Positions 31,208 through 41,386 of a stretch of DNA of 64,000 bases are shown here, piece by piece. Location: positions 1,733,724 to 1,797,723 of the forward strand of contig NZ_JAQNDL010000002.1 of the NCBI RefSeq assembly GCF_028368995.1, in the 5' to 3' direction. Within the stretch, counting starts at the first letter, position 1. Each line of letters starts with the position of its first letter. Origin of the DNA: Nannocystis bainbridge. GTDB lineage: Bacteria; Myxococcota_A; Polyangia; Nannocystales; Nannocystaceae. The notes beneath the pieces were generated by a model, which was given only the letters and a program-made list of their open reading frames with translations, did not search any database and was not told the DNA's origin. Both the position numbers and the translations under genes were made by a program.

Positions 31208-31617
31208 CCATGACCGATCGAAAGCTGGACGCCCTGCTCGCCGCCGTCGCCGACGTCGAGGAGCGCGCCCGCGTCGACGCGCGCTCGCCCGAGCAGCACG
31301 CCGGCGCCCGCGCGCGCCTGCTCGCCGTCGTCTCTACCCTCGCCGACGCCGATCGCCGGGCCATGCAGTCCGCGCTCGCCCAGCCCGAGGCGTTCATCCT
31401 CGAGCGCTTGAATCCGCTGCTCGGGCCCGCCGTGGCCCGACGCGCGCTCGATCTCAGCGGCGCGCGCGAGCGGCCGATCGCCTGGCCCGACGTCGAGGCC
31501 GTCGGCGCCTCGCTGTTCACCCACCTGCGCCCGCTCGTCGGCGAGGACATCGCCGGCCACGTGCGCCAGCAGCTCGCGCTCGGCCTCGTGTTGTGGAGGG
31601 AGCTGTGCGCGACGTGA
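31204..31617 (+). CDS. Small helical protein of sigma-factor operon
   Basis: 137 residues, largely helical and soluble, with no zinc motif or membrane helix. Coupled to the sigma gene upstream (ATGA) and overlapping the membrane-protein gene downstream by 13 bp. Position suggests it modulates the sigma factor; no family recognised. Confidence 0.65.
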   Translation: MTMTDRKLDALLAAVADVEERARVDARSPEQHAGARARLLAVVSTLADADRRAMQSALAQPEAFILERLNPLLGPAVARRALDLSGARERPIAWPDVEAVGASLFTHLRPLVGEDIAGHVRQQLALGLVLWRELCAT

Positions 31618-32405
31618 GCCGCCTGCGCCTGCTCGTCGCCTTCGTCGGCCTGGCGGCCGTCGGCGCCGTCAGCCGCGTCGTCCTCGACGCCGGCCCGATG
31701 GTCCCGTTGCTCGTGCTCGTCGCGCTGGTCCTCACCGCCACCGTGACCCGCGCCTACAAGCCCGGCGATCCGCCGCGAAGCGCCTGGCTGTGGCTCGCCG
31801 GCGCGACCTGGCTCGCGGTCGTCGGCGAGACCGTCAGCGCCGCGACCGGCCCGGGCCCTGGCACGTGGTTGATGGCGCTGTCGAACGCGATGTGGTGCGC
31901 CTCCCTGATCGACGCCCGGCGCCGGATCGTCGCCGGCGCCCTGGTCCCCCCGCTGTCGCGTCCGTGGCGCTGGGCCCTCCTCGTCGCCGTCCTCGTCGGC
32001 CTCGCGGTGGCCTCGCAGGTCGCCTGGGCGCTGCGTCACGGCAGCCCGATCTACCCCCACGTCACCGGCGCGCGCCTCTACCACCTCGGCTTCGTCCAGC
32101 TGTGCGATGCCGTGGTCCTGATCGCCGGCGTGTGGCTGCTCGGCGCCCTGCACCCGCTGTGGGGCGGCGCCGCGGCCCGCCCGTTCCTGCTCGTCACCGC
32201 GGCCGCCGGCATCTTCGCGCTCAGCGACCTCACGCCGCTGTTCGTCGACCTGCCGCTGCCGCGGGTGTGGGTCCGCGCCCTCGTCATCGCTGGCTGGTCG
32301 CTGCTCGGCGTCGCCGGCCTGGCCCAGCTCGAGCTGCGCCGGGCCATGTCCGCCCGCACCGCCGACCTCCGCGCCAGCCTGCGAGCCCTCGGCCCGCGCG
32401 CGTGA
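31605..32405 (+). CDS. Multi-pass membrane protein of sigma-factor operon
   Basis: 266 residues with seven or eight hydrophobic helices spread over the whole length. The start is a GTG at 31605 with a clear GGAGG five bases upstream, overlapping the end of the preceding gene. No enzymatic motif. It may be a sensor or the target of the sigma system. Its stop lies in the first repeat unit of array 6. Confidence 0.75.
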   Translation: MRDVSRLRLLVAFVGLAAVGAVSRVVLDAGPMVPLLVLVALVLTATVTRAYKPGDPPRSAWLWLAGATWLAVVGETVSAATGPGPGTWLMALSNAMWCASLIDARRRIVAGALVPPLSRPWRWALLVAVLVGLAVASQVAWALRHGSPIYPHVTGARLYHLGFVQLCDAVVLIAGVWLLGALHPLWGGAAARPFLLVTAAAGIFALSDLTPLFVDLPLPRVWVRALVIAGWSLLGVAGLAQLELRRAMSARTADLRASLRALGPRA

Positions 32406-32486
32406 CATGGCCCGAACGACATGTCCTCTCGCTCCTTGCCGATCGGGCATGCCCGATCGAGCATGTCTCTCGGGTCATCCCGTCGC
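32403..32486. repeat. 14-bp repeat array 6
   Basis: Six consecutive units at 32403, 32417, 32431, 32445, 32459 and 32473. The third unit is the most degenerate. The TGA that ends the membrane protein forms the first three bases of the array. Confidence 0.9.
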
Positions 32487-32627
32487 CGGCCTCGGCAGCT
32501 TCGTCCCCGCCGCCGACGTCATCGCCCCCCTCGCGGGTCGGACGGCGCTGGCCGCGTCCGGTCTCACCCGCCCGCACATCCCCGCGGAACGTTGTTCGTC
32601 CGCCCGTTTCAGGTAAGCTCCCCGGCG

Positions 32628-33494
32628 ATGACGCACCCCGCCGATCTCGCGCGCGACACCGCCGTCGTGCGCAGCCCCGAGGGCGCCGCGCGCTACGTCC
32701 TCGACCTCCCGCCGCACTGGAACTACTTCATGCCCTCGGGCGGCGCGCTCATGACCGCGGCCTTGCGGGCGATCGCGGCCGAGATCGACGACCCGACCCA
32801 GAAGCCGCTGTCGGCCACCGCCATCTTCTGCGCCCCGGTCGGCGAGGGCCCGCTGGTCATCGATGTCGTCGTCTTGCGGCGCGGCCAGCTCGCCACCCAG
32901 GTGCGCGCCGCGCTGTCCGCTGCCGGCGGTCCGTTCCCCGGCCTCGAGGTCGTCGCCACCTTCGGCCGCGAGCGCCCGGGCCCCGAGCTCGGCCTCGTCC
33001 GTGCGCCCGCGCTGCCCGGCCCGCACCAGCTGCCGCCGATCGACGCGCGCAGCGAGGGCGGCAGCGCCCCGCCCTTCTTTCACAACTACGACTGCCGCCG
33101 CGCCCTCGGCGAGCCGTGGTGGCGCCCCGATCGCTGGGTCCCCGGCCTCGATCGCGCCGCCTACTGGTACCGCTACGCCGTCCCGCAGACCACGCCCGAC
33201 GGCTCGCTCGATCCGCTGGCCCTGCCCCCGCTCGTCGATACCATGCCGCCGGCGATGTTCCAGATCGGCGGCCCCGAGCTCGCCGGCACCATCGCTCCCA
33301 GCCTCGACCTCACCATCCACTGGCTCGAGGACACCCGCCGCGAGTGGCTGCTCACCCACGCCCACTGCCGCCGCGCCCGGGCCGGCTACGCCACCGCCGA
33401 CATCGAGATCTGGGACGACGAGGGCCGCCTCGTCGCCTGGGGCAACCAGCGCATGCTCCTGCGCCGCCGCCCGCCGCTGCCGCAGTCGATCTGA
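32628..33494 (+). CDS. Acyl-CoA thioesterase-like protein (double hot-dog, TesB-like)
   Basis: 288 residues arranged as two hot-dog folds: an N-terminal half with HWNYFMPSGGALMTAALRA, which resembles the helix entry of TesB-like thioesterases, and a C-terminal half ending IEIWDDEGRLVAWGNQRMLL. The last segment is the family-typical (D/E)G-x-LVA-x-G-x-Q pattern. It probably hydrolyses acyl-CoA; substrate unknown. Flanked by repeat arrays on both sides, convergent with the Rieske gene. Confidence 0.8.
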   Translation: MTHPADLARDTAVVRSPEGAARYVLDLPPHWNYFMPSGGALMTAALRAIAAEIDDPTQKPLSATAIFCAPVGEGPLVIDVVVLRRGQLATQVRAALSAAGGPFPGLEVVATFGRERPGPELGLVRAPALPGPHQLPPIDARSEGGSAPPFFHNYDCRRALGEPWWRPDRWVPGLDRAAYWYRYAVPQTTPDGSLDPLALPPLVDTMPPAMFQIGGPELAGTIAPSLDLTIHWLEDTRREWLLTHAHCRRARAGYATADIEIWDDEGRLVAWGNQRMLLRRRPPLPQSI

Positions 33495-33576
33495 ACGTGG
33501 CCGCCAGGGCATGCTCCTCGGGCCATGTCTGAAAAGACATGCCCATCACGACATGCCCGATCGACCACCCGCTCAG
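33493..33576. repeat. 14-bp repeat array 7 between convergent genes
   Basis: Six consecutive units at 33493, 33507, 33521, 33535, 33549 and 33563. The array reaches from the stop of the thioesterase gene to the stop of the Rieske gene, so both stop codons lie in or at the edge of repeat units. Confidence 0.92.
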
Positions 33577-34538
33577 ATCGCCCGGGCCCGCAGCGTCGCC
33601 ACCGGGTAGAACTGGCGGGCCCACTTGCGGAACAGCCCGATCGGCCCGTCGCCCTCGCACAGCAGCGGGCGGGCCAGGAACTTCTTGTGCTCCCACACGG
33701 CGATGTCCTGCTCGAGCTGGCGGCAGGCGTCCTCCATGAACTGCTGGGCCACGAACGCGGTGGCCGCCTCGTCGGGCAGGCGCTTGATCGTGAAGGTGAG
33801 GCGGACGTCGACGTACTCGTCGTCGATCGGCGTCAGCGTGGCGAGGATGATCCCCTCGAGCAGCCCGCGGTAACGGGCGGTGAACATGCCGAAGCCGAAG
33901 ATGTGGATGTCGATGTCGCCCTCGAGCACCCCCACTGGCGTGTCGAAGGCGGTCTGCGAGCGCACCTGGAACAGCGGGCCGTTCATCGTCACCGTCGACT
34001 CGGGCAGGCGGACCGCGCCGTGGACCGAGCAGAAGTGGGCCACGTCGAACGCGTTCTCGATGATCTCGTGGACATTGGTGCGGACGCGCCAGCGCCGGCG
34101 CGTGTAGCCGGTCCACGCCGGCGACTCGTGCTCGGCCAGCGTCGGGATGTCCCAGGTCGGCGCGTACGACTCGTCGGGGGCGTTGTGCACGAAGATCATC
34201 CCGTTGCGCTCGCACACCGACCAGCGGCGCAGCATCGCCGCGGGCGGGATCTTCTTCGCGTAGGGGATCCCCACGCAGCTGCCCGAGCCGTCGAAGCGCC
34301 AGCCGTGGAACGGGCACGTGATGTTGTTCTCGACCACGCAGCCGCCGTGCCCGAGGTGCGCGCCGAGGTGGGGGCAATGGGCGTCGAGCACCCGGGCCAC
34401 CCCGTCCTGCCCGCGGAACAGCACCAGCTCGCGCCCGAAGTAGTGCAGCGGCATCACGCCGGCCGGCTTCAGTTCGTCGGAGAGAGCGACCATGAACCAA
34501 CCGATCGGGTTGGCGGTAAACGGAAATCGACTGCTCAT
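33573..34538 (-). CDS. Rieske non-heme iron oxygenase (KshA-like)
   Basis: 321 residues. Rieske [2Fe-2S] ligands C55/H57 (CPHLG) and C75/H78 (CPFHGW); mononuclear iron ligands in NAFDVAHFCSVH (D-x2-H-x4-H). This single-polypeptide layout, about 320-380 residues long, is that of 3-ketosteroid 9-alpha-hydroxylase oxygenase and related Rieske monooxygenases. A separate reductase is needed and is not nearby. AGGGGG precedes the ATG at 34538. Sterol or steroid turnover is an attractive substrate class but inferred. Confidence 0.85.
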   Translation of the reverse strand: MSSRFPFTANPIGWFMVALSDELKPAGVMPLHYFGRELVLFRGQDGVARVLDAHCPHLGAHLGHGGCVVENNITCPFHGWRFDGSGSCVGIPYAKKIPPAAMLRRWSVCERNGMIFVHNAPDESYAPTWDIPTLAEHESPAWTGYTRRRWRVRTNVHEIIENAFDVAHFCSVHGAVRLPESTVTMNGPLFQVRSQTAFDTPVGVLEGDIDIHIFGFGMFTARYRGLLEGIILATLTPIDDEYVDVRLTFTIKRLPDEAATAFVAQQFMEDACRQLEQDIAVWEHKKFLARPLLCEGDGPIGLFRKWARQFYPVATLRARAI

Positions 34539-34701
34539 CTCGAGCCCCCTTGTGCGGGCAAACGTGGGCAGGCCCCGCACCCGGGGATGTGACGGGCGCC
34601 GCTCTCGCCGGCCGGTCGCGGCGCACGGCCTGCGAACCACGTTCGTCGCGCGCGACCCGTCAGGCCCCGGGCCCGCCCGCCTCGATGCGCACGCCGCGAC
34701 C

Positions 34702-35634
34702 TCAGTCGCAGCCGGGGTCCGCCGGCTGATGCCGGCGGAGGAACTCGATAAGCCGCCGATTGACCTCGTCCGGCTGCTCCTGGTGGAGGAAATGCCCCGC
34801 CCCCGCGATCCGCTGCAGCGACAGCCCGTGGGGAAAATCGTCCGCGCTCATGAGGTCGAACAGCCGGGTGTCGAGGCAGCCGTCGTCGGCCCCGGTCAGC
34901 GCCAGCGTCGGCACGGCCACCCGCGCCCGCATCAGCGCCCGCGAGGCCGCGGCCGCGCGGGTCAGCGGATCGAACATGTCGCGGTAGTAGCCGAGCGCCG
35001 CCGCGGCCACGCCCGGCTGGCGGAACGTCCGCTTCAGCAGCCGCATCTCCTCGGCCGGCGGGGTGAACCCGGGCGACCAGTCGCGCCACAGCTTGTCGAT
35101 CAGGGCGAAATCATTGCGCCGCAGCGCCACGTCGGACAAAAGCCGCAGCTGGAAGAAGAACATGTACCAGGAGTTGCGCAGCTGCCGGGGCAGCAGCCGC
35201 AGCGCCGCCAGCGAGGCCAGCCGTCGCGGATGCGGCACCGCCATCGCCGTCAGCGACGCCACCCGCTCCGGGGCCCGGGCCGCGACCTGGTAGCCGATCA
35301 CCGCCCCCCAGTCGTGCCCGACCAGGTGCACGCGCAGGCAGCCGAGGTACTCGATGAACCCGAGCACGTCCTCGACCATCCGGATCGTGTGGTAGTCGTC
35401 GTCGATGGGCTGGGACGACGGTTCGTAGCCGCGGAGCAGCGGCGCCACCACGCGGAAGCCGGCCTCCTCGAGCGCCGGGATCTGCAGCCGCCAGGTCCGG
35501 TGATGGTCGGGAAAACCGTGTAAACACAGCACCAGCGGCCGCCGGCGGTCACGCGCCGACGAGCGGGATCCCTCCAGCGCGGTGAACTGTAGTCCGCCCA
35601 CGGACAAAGTGGTCGTCGGGAAGCTCGCCTCCAT
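34702..35634 (-). CDS. Alpha/beta hydrolase, epoxide hydrolase-like
   Basis: 310 residues. HGFPDHHRTW supplies the HGxP oxyanion motif; the nucleophile elbow is GHDWGAVIGY with Asp rather than Ser, as in epoxide hydrolases and haloalkane dehalogenases; the catalytic His is in GAGHFLHQEQP. The HGFP and GHDWG pair favours soluble epoxide hydrolase. Located 163 bp upstream of the Rieske gene and on the same strand, so it may act in the same oxidation pathway. Confidence 0.82.
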   Translation of the reverse strand: MEASFPTTTLSVGGLQFTALEGSRSSARDRRRPLVLCLHGFPDHHRTWRLQIPALEEAGFRVVAPLLRGYEPSSQPIDDDYHTIRMVEDVLGFIEYLGCLRVHLVGHDWGAVIGYQVAARAPERVASLTAMAVPHPRRLASLAALRLLPRQLRNSWYMFFFQLRLLSDVALRRNDFALIDKLWRDWSPGFTPPAEEMRLLKRTFRQPGVAAAALGYYRDMFDPLTRAAAASRALMRARVAVPTLALTGADDGCLDTRLFDLMSADDFPHGLSLQRIAGAGHFLHQEQPDEVNRRLIEFLRRHQPADPGCD

Positions 35635-35767
35635 ACCGACCAAGACGTACCACCGGGGCCGCCCAGGCGCGAGGACCGCCGCGCGCGCACGCCCGGGGCC
35701 CGCGTGGGCTCGCGCTCGCCGCGAATTCCCCCGCAAGGCCGCGCCAAGGAAGGGTAAAACCCTGGGC

Positions 35768-37204
<1,437 letters not shown>

Positions 37205-37255
37205 ATCGTTGCGCCCGCTCCGGCGCCCTGATACCCATCTCGCTGGAGCTTTCGC

Positions 37256-38473
37256 ATGAACATCCTGCTCTTGTCCCCCGGCTACCCCGGCGAGATGCCC
37301 AGCTTCACCCGCGGCCTCGCCGATGTCGGCGCGCACGTCTTTGGCGTCGGCGACCAGCACCCCGGCGCCTTGCCGGCCTCGGTGCGCGAGCGCCTCGCCG
37401 GCTACTTGCAGGTGCGCTCGCTGTGGGACGAGGCCGCCGTGGTCGAGGCCGTGCGCCGCTGGCCCGAGGCGCGCCGGATCGACAAGGTCGAGTGCTTGTG
37501 GGAGCCCGGCATGCTGCTGGCTGCCCGCCTGCGCGAGGCCCTCGGCGTCGACGGCCTCGGCGTCGCCGCGACCCTCCCGTTCCGCGACAAGGAGCGGATG
37601 AAGCAGGTCCTCGACGCCGCCGGCCTGCGCACCCCCAGGCACGTCCGCTGCAACACCACCGCCGAGTGTTGGGACGCCGCCGAGCAGATCGGCTTCCCGA
37701 TCATCATCAAGCCGATCGCCGGCGCCGGCTCGGCCGACACCTACCGCGTCGACTCGGCCGACGAGCTGCGGGGCATCCTGCCGCGCCTCGGACATGTCCC
37801 CGAGGTCAGCGTCGAGGAGTTCGTCGACGGCGCCGAGTTCACCTTCGACACCGTCTGCGTCGAGGGCCAAATCGCCTACTTCAACATCGCCTGGTACCGC
37901 CCGCGGCCGCTGGTCGCCCGCAGCAACGAGTGGGTCAGCCCGCAGGTGATCGCCCTCCGCAACGTCGACCAGCCCACGCTCGCGGGCGGCGTCAAGCTCG
38001 GCCACGACGTCATCCGCGCGCTCGGCTTCCGCTCCGGCTTCACCCACATGGAGTGGTACCTCAAGGCCGACGGCGAGGTGGTGTTCGGCGAGATCGGCGC
38101 CCGCCCGCCCGGCGCCCACCAGGTCGACCAGATGAACCACGCCTGCGAATTCGACGTGTTCCGCGAATGGGGCCGGGCCGTCGCCTGGGGACGCTTCGAC
38201 GTCGACATCCAGCGCAAGTACAACGTCAGCACCATCTACAAGCGCGCCCACGGTCAGGGTCAGATCCAGCGCATCGTCGGGCTCGACCGGATCCGCAAGC
38301 TCTACGGCGAGCACATCGTGTGGGACAACCTGCTGCCGGTCGGCTCGCCGCGTCGGAACTGGCGCAACACCCTCGTCTCTGACGGCTTCTTGATGCTGCG
38401 TCACCCCGAGCTGCAGGACCTCGTGTCGATCAGCGACGACATCGGCGAGAACCTGCAGATGTACGCCGGCTGA
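37256..38473 (+). CDS. ATP-grasp domain ligase
   Basis: 405 residues. N-terminal Rossmann-like half, then an ATP-grasp: FRDKERMKQVLDAAGLRTPR, IIIKPIAGAGSADTYRV (ATP lysine), VEEFVDGAEFTFDTVC, and metal-binding VVFGEIGARPPGAH. Such enzymes join a carboxylate to an amine or thiol via acyl-phosphate. Resembles the carboxylate-amine ligase group; substrate unknown. GGAGC lies about 7 bp before the ATG. It is followed after 347 bp by a terpene cyclase. Confidence 0.82.
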   Translation: MNILLLSPGYPGEMPSFTRGLADVGAHVFGVGDQHPGALPASVRERLAGYLQVRSLWDEAAVVEAVRRWPEARRIDKVECLWEPGMLLAARLREALGVDGLGVAATLPFRDKERMKQVLDAAGLRTPRHVRCNTTAECWDAAEQIGFPIIIKPIAGAGSADTYRVDSADELRGILPRLGHVPEVSVEEFVDGAEFTFDTVCVEGQIAYFNIAWYRPRPLVARSNEWVSPQVIALRNVDQPTLAGGVKLGHDVIRALGFRSGFTHMEWYLKADGEVVFGEIGARPPGAHQVDQMNHACEFDVFREWGRAVAWGRFDVDIQRKYNVSTIYKRAHGQGQIQRIVGLDRIRKLYGEHIVWDNLLPVGSPRRNWRNTLVSDGFLMLRHPELQDLVSISDDIGENLQMYAG

Positions 38474-38820
38474 GGCGTCGAGGCCCAGCTGGCCTCGGGG
38501 ACAGCTGCGTGCGCAGAGGGTGCGGGGGACCGGTCTCGCGCCCACCGCGCGATTTGATGTACCGGCACGCTTCGCGGTCGCAGCTTCACCCGCATCGCCC
38601 CCGAGGTCCCGGCTCCGCACTCGTGACGAGTGGCGAAGGGTGTGCACATGGCCCCCCTCGATTGGCCGTCAAAGTGCGGTTCGTACGCGGATCCGGTATA
38701 GCTTGAAGTGGCGTGGTGGTCGGAGTGCCCTTGAAGCCGCGGAGGCAGGTGCAGGTGTGCGCCGGCTTGTTGCGGCGGGTGATCCGACGCAGGATTCCAG
38801 ACGCTGACCGAAAGCCCCCC
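38474..38820. other. Intergenic region upstream of terpene cyclase
   Basis: About 350 bp without a credible gene. One degenerate repeat-like core (GGGGACAGCTG, 38496-38506) is present. No clear promoter, hairpin or operator is visible. Confidence 0.4.
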
Positions 38821-39939
38821 ATGACCCAGCCCCTCGCCACCAGTTCCTTCAGCCAGCGCGTCGAAGCGATTGCGACGACGTGGCCGAGGGACCGCGCGGA
38901 GCCGCGGGGCCGGTCTCTGGTGGCAATCGCCGGGCAGGCGGCAGAAGCGCCGCCTACCGAGACCAGCCATCTCGGGTCGGCGCGCGCCATGCAGCTCCCC
39001 ACGCTCGAGTGCCCCTACCCGCCGGCGGTCCACCCCGCGGCCGACACGCTCCACGAGCGCACCGTCGAGTGGGCCATGGCGATGGGCTTCGCCCGCAGCG
39101 ACAAGCACATCGAGGCCCTGCGCGACAGCCGGATCGGCCACTTGCTCGCGCGCATCTTCCCGGCCACCGCCGACATGGTCGCGCTGCAGGTCGCCGTCGA
39201 CTGGACCACCCTGTTCTGCTGCCTCGACGACCGCCTCGAGCAGATCCGCGGCGCCATGCTGGTCGCCGCCTACCTGCGCACCCTCCTCGGCGTGTTCCGC
39301 GACGGCGCCCGCCCGCAGCTCATCGATCCCTTCGCCCAGGCGTTCGGCGACCTGCGCGAGCGCATGCTCGAGCTGCGCGTGCCCAACTGGATCCCCCGGT
39401 TCTCCGCCTGCGTCGAGCGCCTCTTCCACGCCTTCGTCGACGAGGCCAAGTACCGCGCCGCCGGCGTCGTGCCGGCGTTCGCCAGCCACAACAAGATCCG
39501 CCAGATCACCGTCGGCCTCTACACCGGCTTCCTCCTCGGCGAGCTCACCGAGCACATCTTCCTCCCGCCCGACGTGCTCGAGCACGAGTCGGTCCGCTCG
39601 CTCGAGCGCAGCGCCAGCACCATCGTCGGCTTCGCCAACGACATCTACACCGTCGAAAAAGAGCGGGCCAAGGGTGAGGTCAACAACACTGTCCTGGTGC
39701 TCATGCACGAGGACGGCCTCAGCTTCGATGACGCGCTCGCCCGCACCATCCAGCTGCACAACATCGAGATGCGCGAGTTCTCGCGCCTGATCGACGACCT
39801 GCCCAGCTTCGACGAGGACATCGACGACCAGCTGCGCCGCTACGTCCAGGTCCTGATCCACTTCATCTCCGGTCACGCCGACTGGGCCCGCAGCACCGGC
39901 CGTTACCACGCCCCCGGGGACGGCAGCGCCGTGCGTTGA
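38821..39939 (+). CDS. Class I terpene cyclase
   Basis: 372 residues from the ATG at 38821; the core begins at a second ATG at 38989 (MQLPTLECPYPPAVHP), which would give the usual bacterial length of about 316. First metal motif FCCLDDRLEQ (D136/D137), second NSE/DTE-type motif NDIYTVEKE (N273) and the C-terminal RY pair in STGRY. Such enzymes ionise a prenyl diphosphate and cyclise it; sesquiterpene size is typical for this architecture. The N-terminal 56 residues before the core are low in complexity. No prenyltransferase or P450 lies next to it. Confidence 0.9.
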   Translation: MTQPLATSSFSQRVEAIATTWPRDRAEPRGRSLVAIAGQAAEAPPTETSHLGSARAMQLPTLECPYPPAVHPAADTLHERTVEWAMAMGFARSDKHIEALRDSRIGHLLARIFPATADMVALQVAVDWTTLFCCLDDRLEQIRGAMLVAAYLRTLLGVFRDGARPQLIDPFAQAFGDLRERMLELRVPNWIPRFSACVERLFHAFVDEAKYRAAGVVPAFASHNKIRQITVGLYTGFLLGELTEHIFLPPDVLEHESVRSLERSASTIVGFANDIYTVEKERAKGEVNNTVLVLMHEDGLSFDDALARTIQLHNIEMREFSRLIDDLPSFDEDIDDQLRRYVQVLIHFISGHADWARSTGRYHAPGDGSAVR

Positions 39940-40075
39940 CGCGATCGCGCCGCCCGGGTTCGTCTCCGGGTCCGCGTCGAACCGTCAATTCGCGCCGCGC
40001 CGCGCGCCCGCTCCTGTGACGCCGGCCGCGGCGGTCTTCTCAAGCGCGGCAAACCGTCTCACACTCCGCGTGCCC

Positions 40076-41320
40076 ATGACCGCCGCACCCAGCCTGTCCC
40101 GCCGCGGGCTCGACGCCCCCGCGTCCCCGATCCGCCGTCTCACTCCCTACGCCGATCAGGCCCGGGCGCGCGGGGTCACCGTGCACCACCTCAACATCGG
40201 CCAGCCCGACCTCGCCACCGTGCAGCCGATGCTCGCCGCCTATCAGGCCTACGACGAGCGCGTCGTCGCTTACAGCCCGTCCGAGGGTTACCTGGCCTAT
40301 CGGACAGCTCTCGCCGAGCACTACAACGGCCTCGACGCCGCGCGCGGCGGCGGCCCGATCACCCCCGACCAGATCCTCGTCACCGTCGGCGGCAGCGAGG
40401 CGCTGCTGTTCGCCATCGCCGCCATGTGCGACGTCGGCGATCAGATCCTCGTCGCCGAGCCCTACTACACCAACTACCGCGGCTTCTCGCACCTGCTCGG
40501 CGTCGAGGTCGTGCCCGTCTCGACCCACGCGCGCGACAGCTTCGCCGTCCCGGCCGAGCGCGTGCGGGCCGCGATCACCCCGAAGACCCGCGCCTTCATC
40601 ATCCCCTCGCCGGGCAACCCGACCGGCATGGTGCTCAGCGCCGCCGATCTCGCCGCGCTCGGCGAGGTGTGCGTCCAGGCCGGCATCTTCTTCGTCGCCG
40701 ACGAGGTCTACCGCGAGTTCGTCTACCCCGACGAGCCCGCCGCCGCCGACGCACTGCCGCGCGCGCCCTCGGTGCTCGCCGTGCCCGGCCTAGCCGAGCA
40801 CGCGGTGATGATCGACTCGGTGTCCAAGCGCTACTCCGCCTGCGGCGCGCGCGTCGGCTGCCTCGTCACCCGCAACGCCGCCCTCTACTCCGCCTGCCTG
40901 CGGTTCGCCCAGGCCCGCCTGTCCCCGCCGACCGTCGATCAGCACGCCGCCCTCGCCGCCCTGCGCACCCCGGTCGCCGAGATGCGGGCCATGGTCGACG
41001 AGTACCGGGCCCGCCGCGATCTCATCGTCGCCGGCCTCAACGCGATCCCCGGCGTCTCTTGCCCGACGCCGACGGGCGCTTTCTACCTCATCACCGATCT
41101 GCCGGTCGCCGACGCCGAAGACTTTTGCATCTTCATGCTCCGCGACTTCGACCTCGGCGGCGAGACCATGATGATGGCCCCCGCCGAGGGCTTCTACGCC
41201 ACCCCCGGCCTCGGCAAGAACCAGGTGCGGATCGCCTACGTGCTCGGCCGCGACAAGCTCGCGCGCTGCCTCGAGATCCTGCGCGCCGGCCTCGAAGCTT
41301 ACAGCCGCCGCGCGCGCTGA
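40076..41320 (+). CDS. PLP-dependent aminotransferase, class I/II
   Basis: 414 residues. Fold type I aminotransferase: NIGQPDLATVQP near the start, GGSEALLFAI, PSPGNPTGMVLS, DEVYREFVYP, and PLP lysine K251 in SVSKRYSACGARVG; C-terminal Arg in NQVRIAYVL binds the substrate carboxylate. Aspartate/aromatic aminotransferase-like; exact substrate not readable. Begins 136 bp after the terpene cyclase. Confidence 0.9.
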   Translation: MTAAPSLSRRGLDAPASPIRRLTPYADQARARGVTVHHLNIGQPDLATVQPMLAAYQAYDERVVAYSPSEGYLAYRTALAEHYNGLDAARGGGPITPDQILVTVGGSEALLFAIAAMCDVGDQILVAEPYYTNYRGFSHLLGVEVVPVSTHARDSFAVPAERVRAAITPKTRAFIIPSPGNPTGMVLSAADLAALGEVCVQAGIFFVADEVYREFVYPDEPAAADALPRAPSVLAVPGLAEHAVMIDSVSKRYSACGARVGCLVTRNAALYSACLRFAQARLSPPTVDQHAALAALRTPVAEMRAMVDEYRARRDLIVAGLNAIPGVSCPTPTGAFYLITDLPVADAEDFCIFMLRDFDLGGETMMMAPAEGFYATPGLGKNQVRIAYVLGRDKLARCLEILRAGLEAYSRRAR

Positions 41321-41386
41321 ACCGCGCGCGCTGAACCGCGCTGAACCGACGCGCATCATCGACGCAAGGCCGGTTACACTCCCCGC

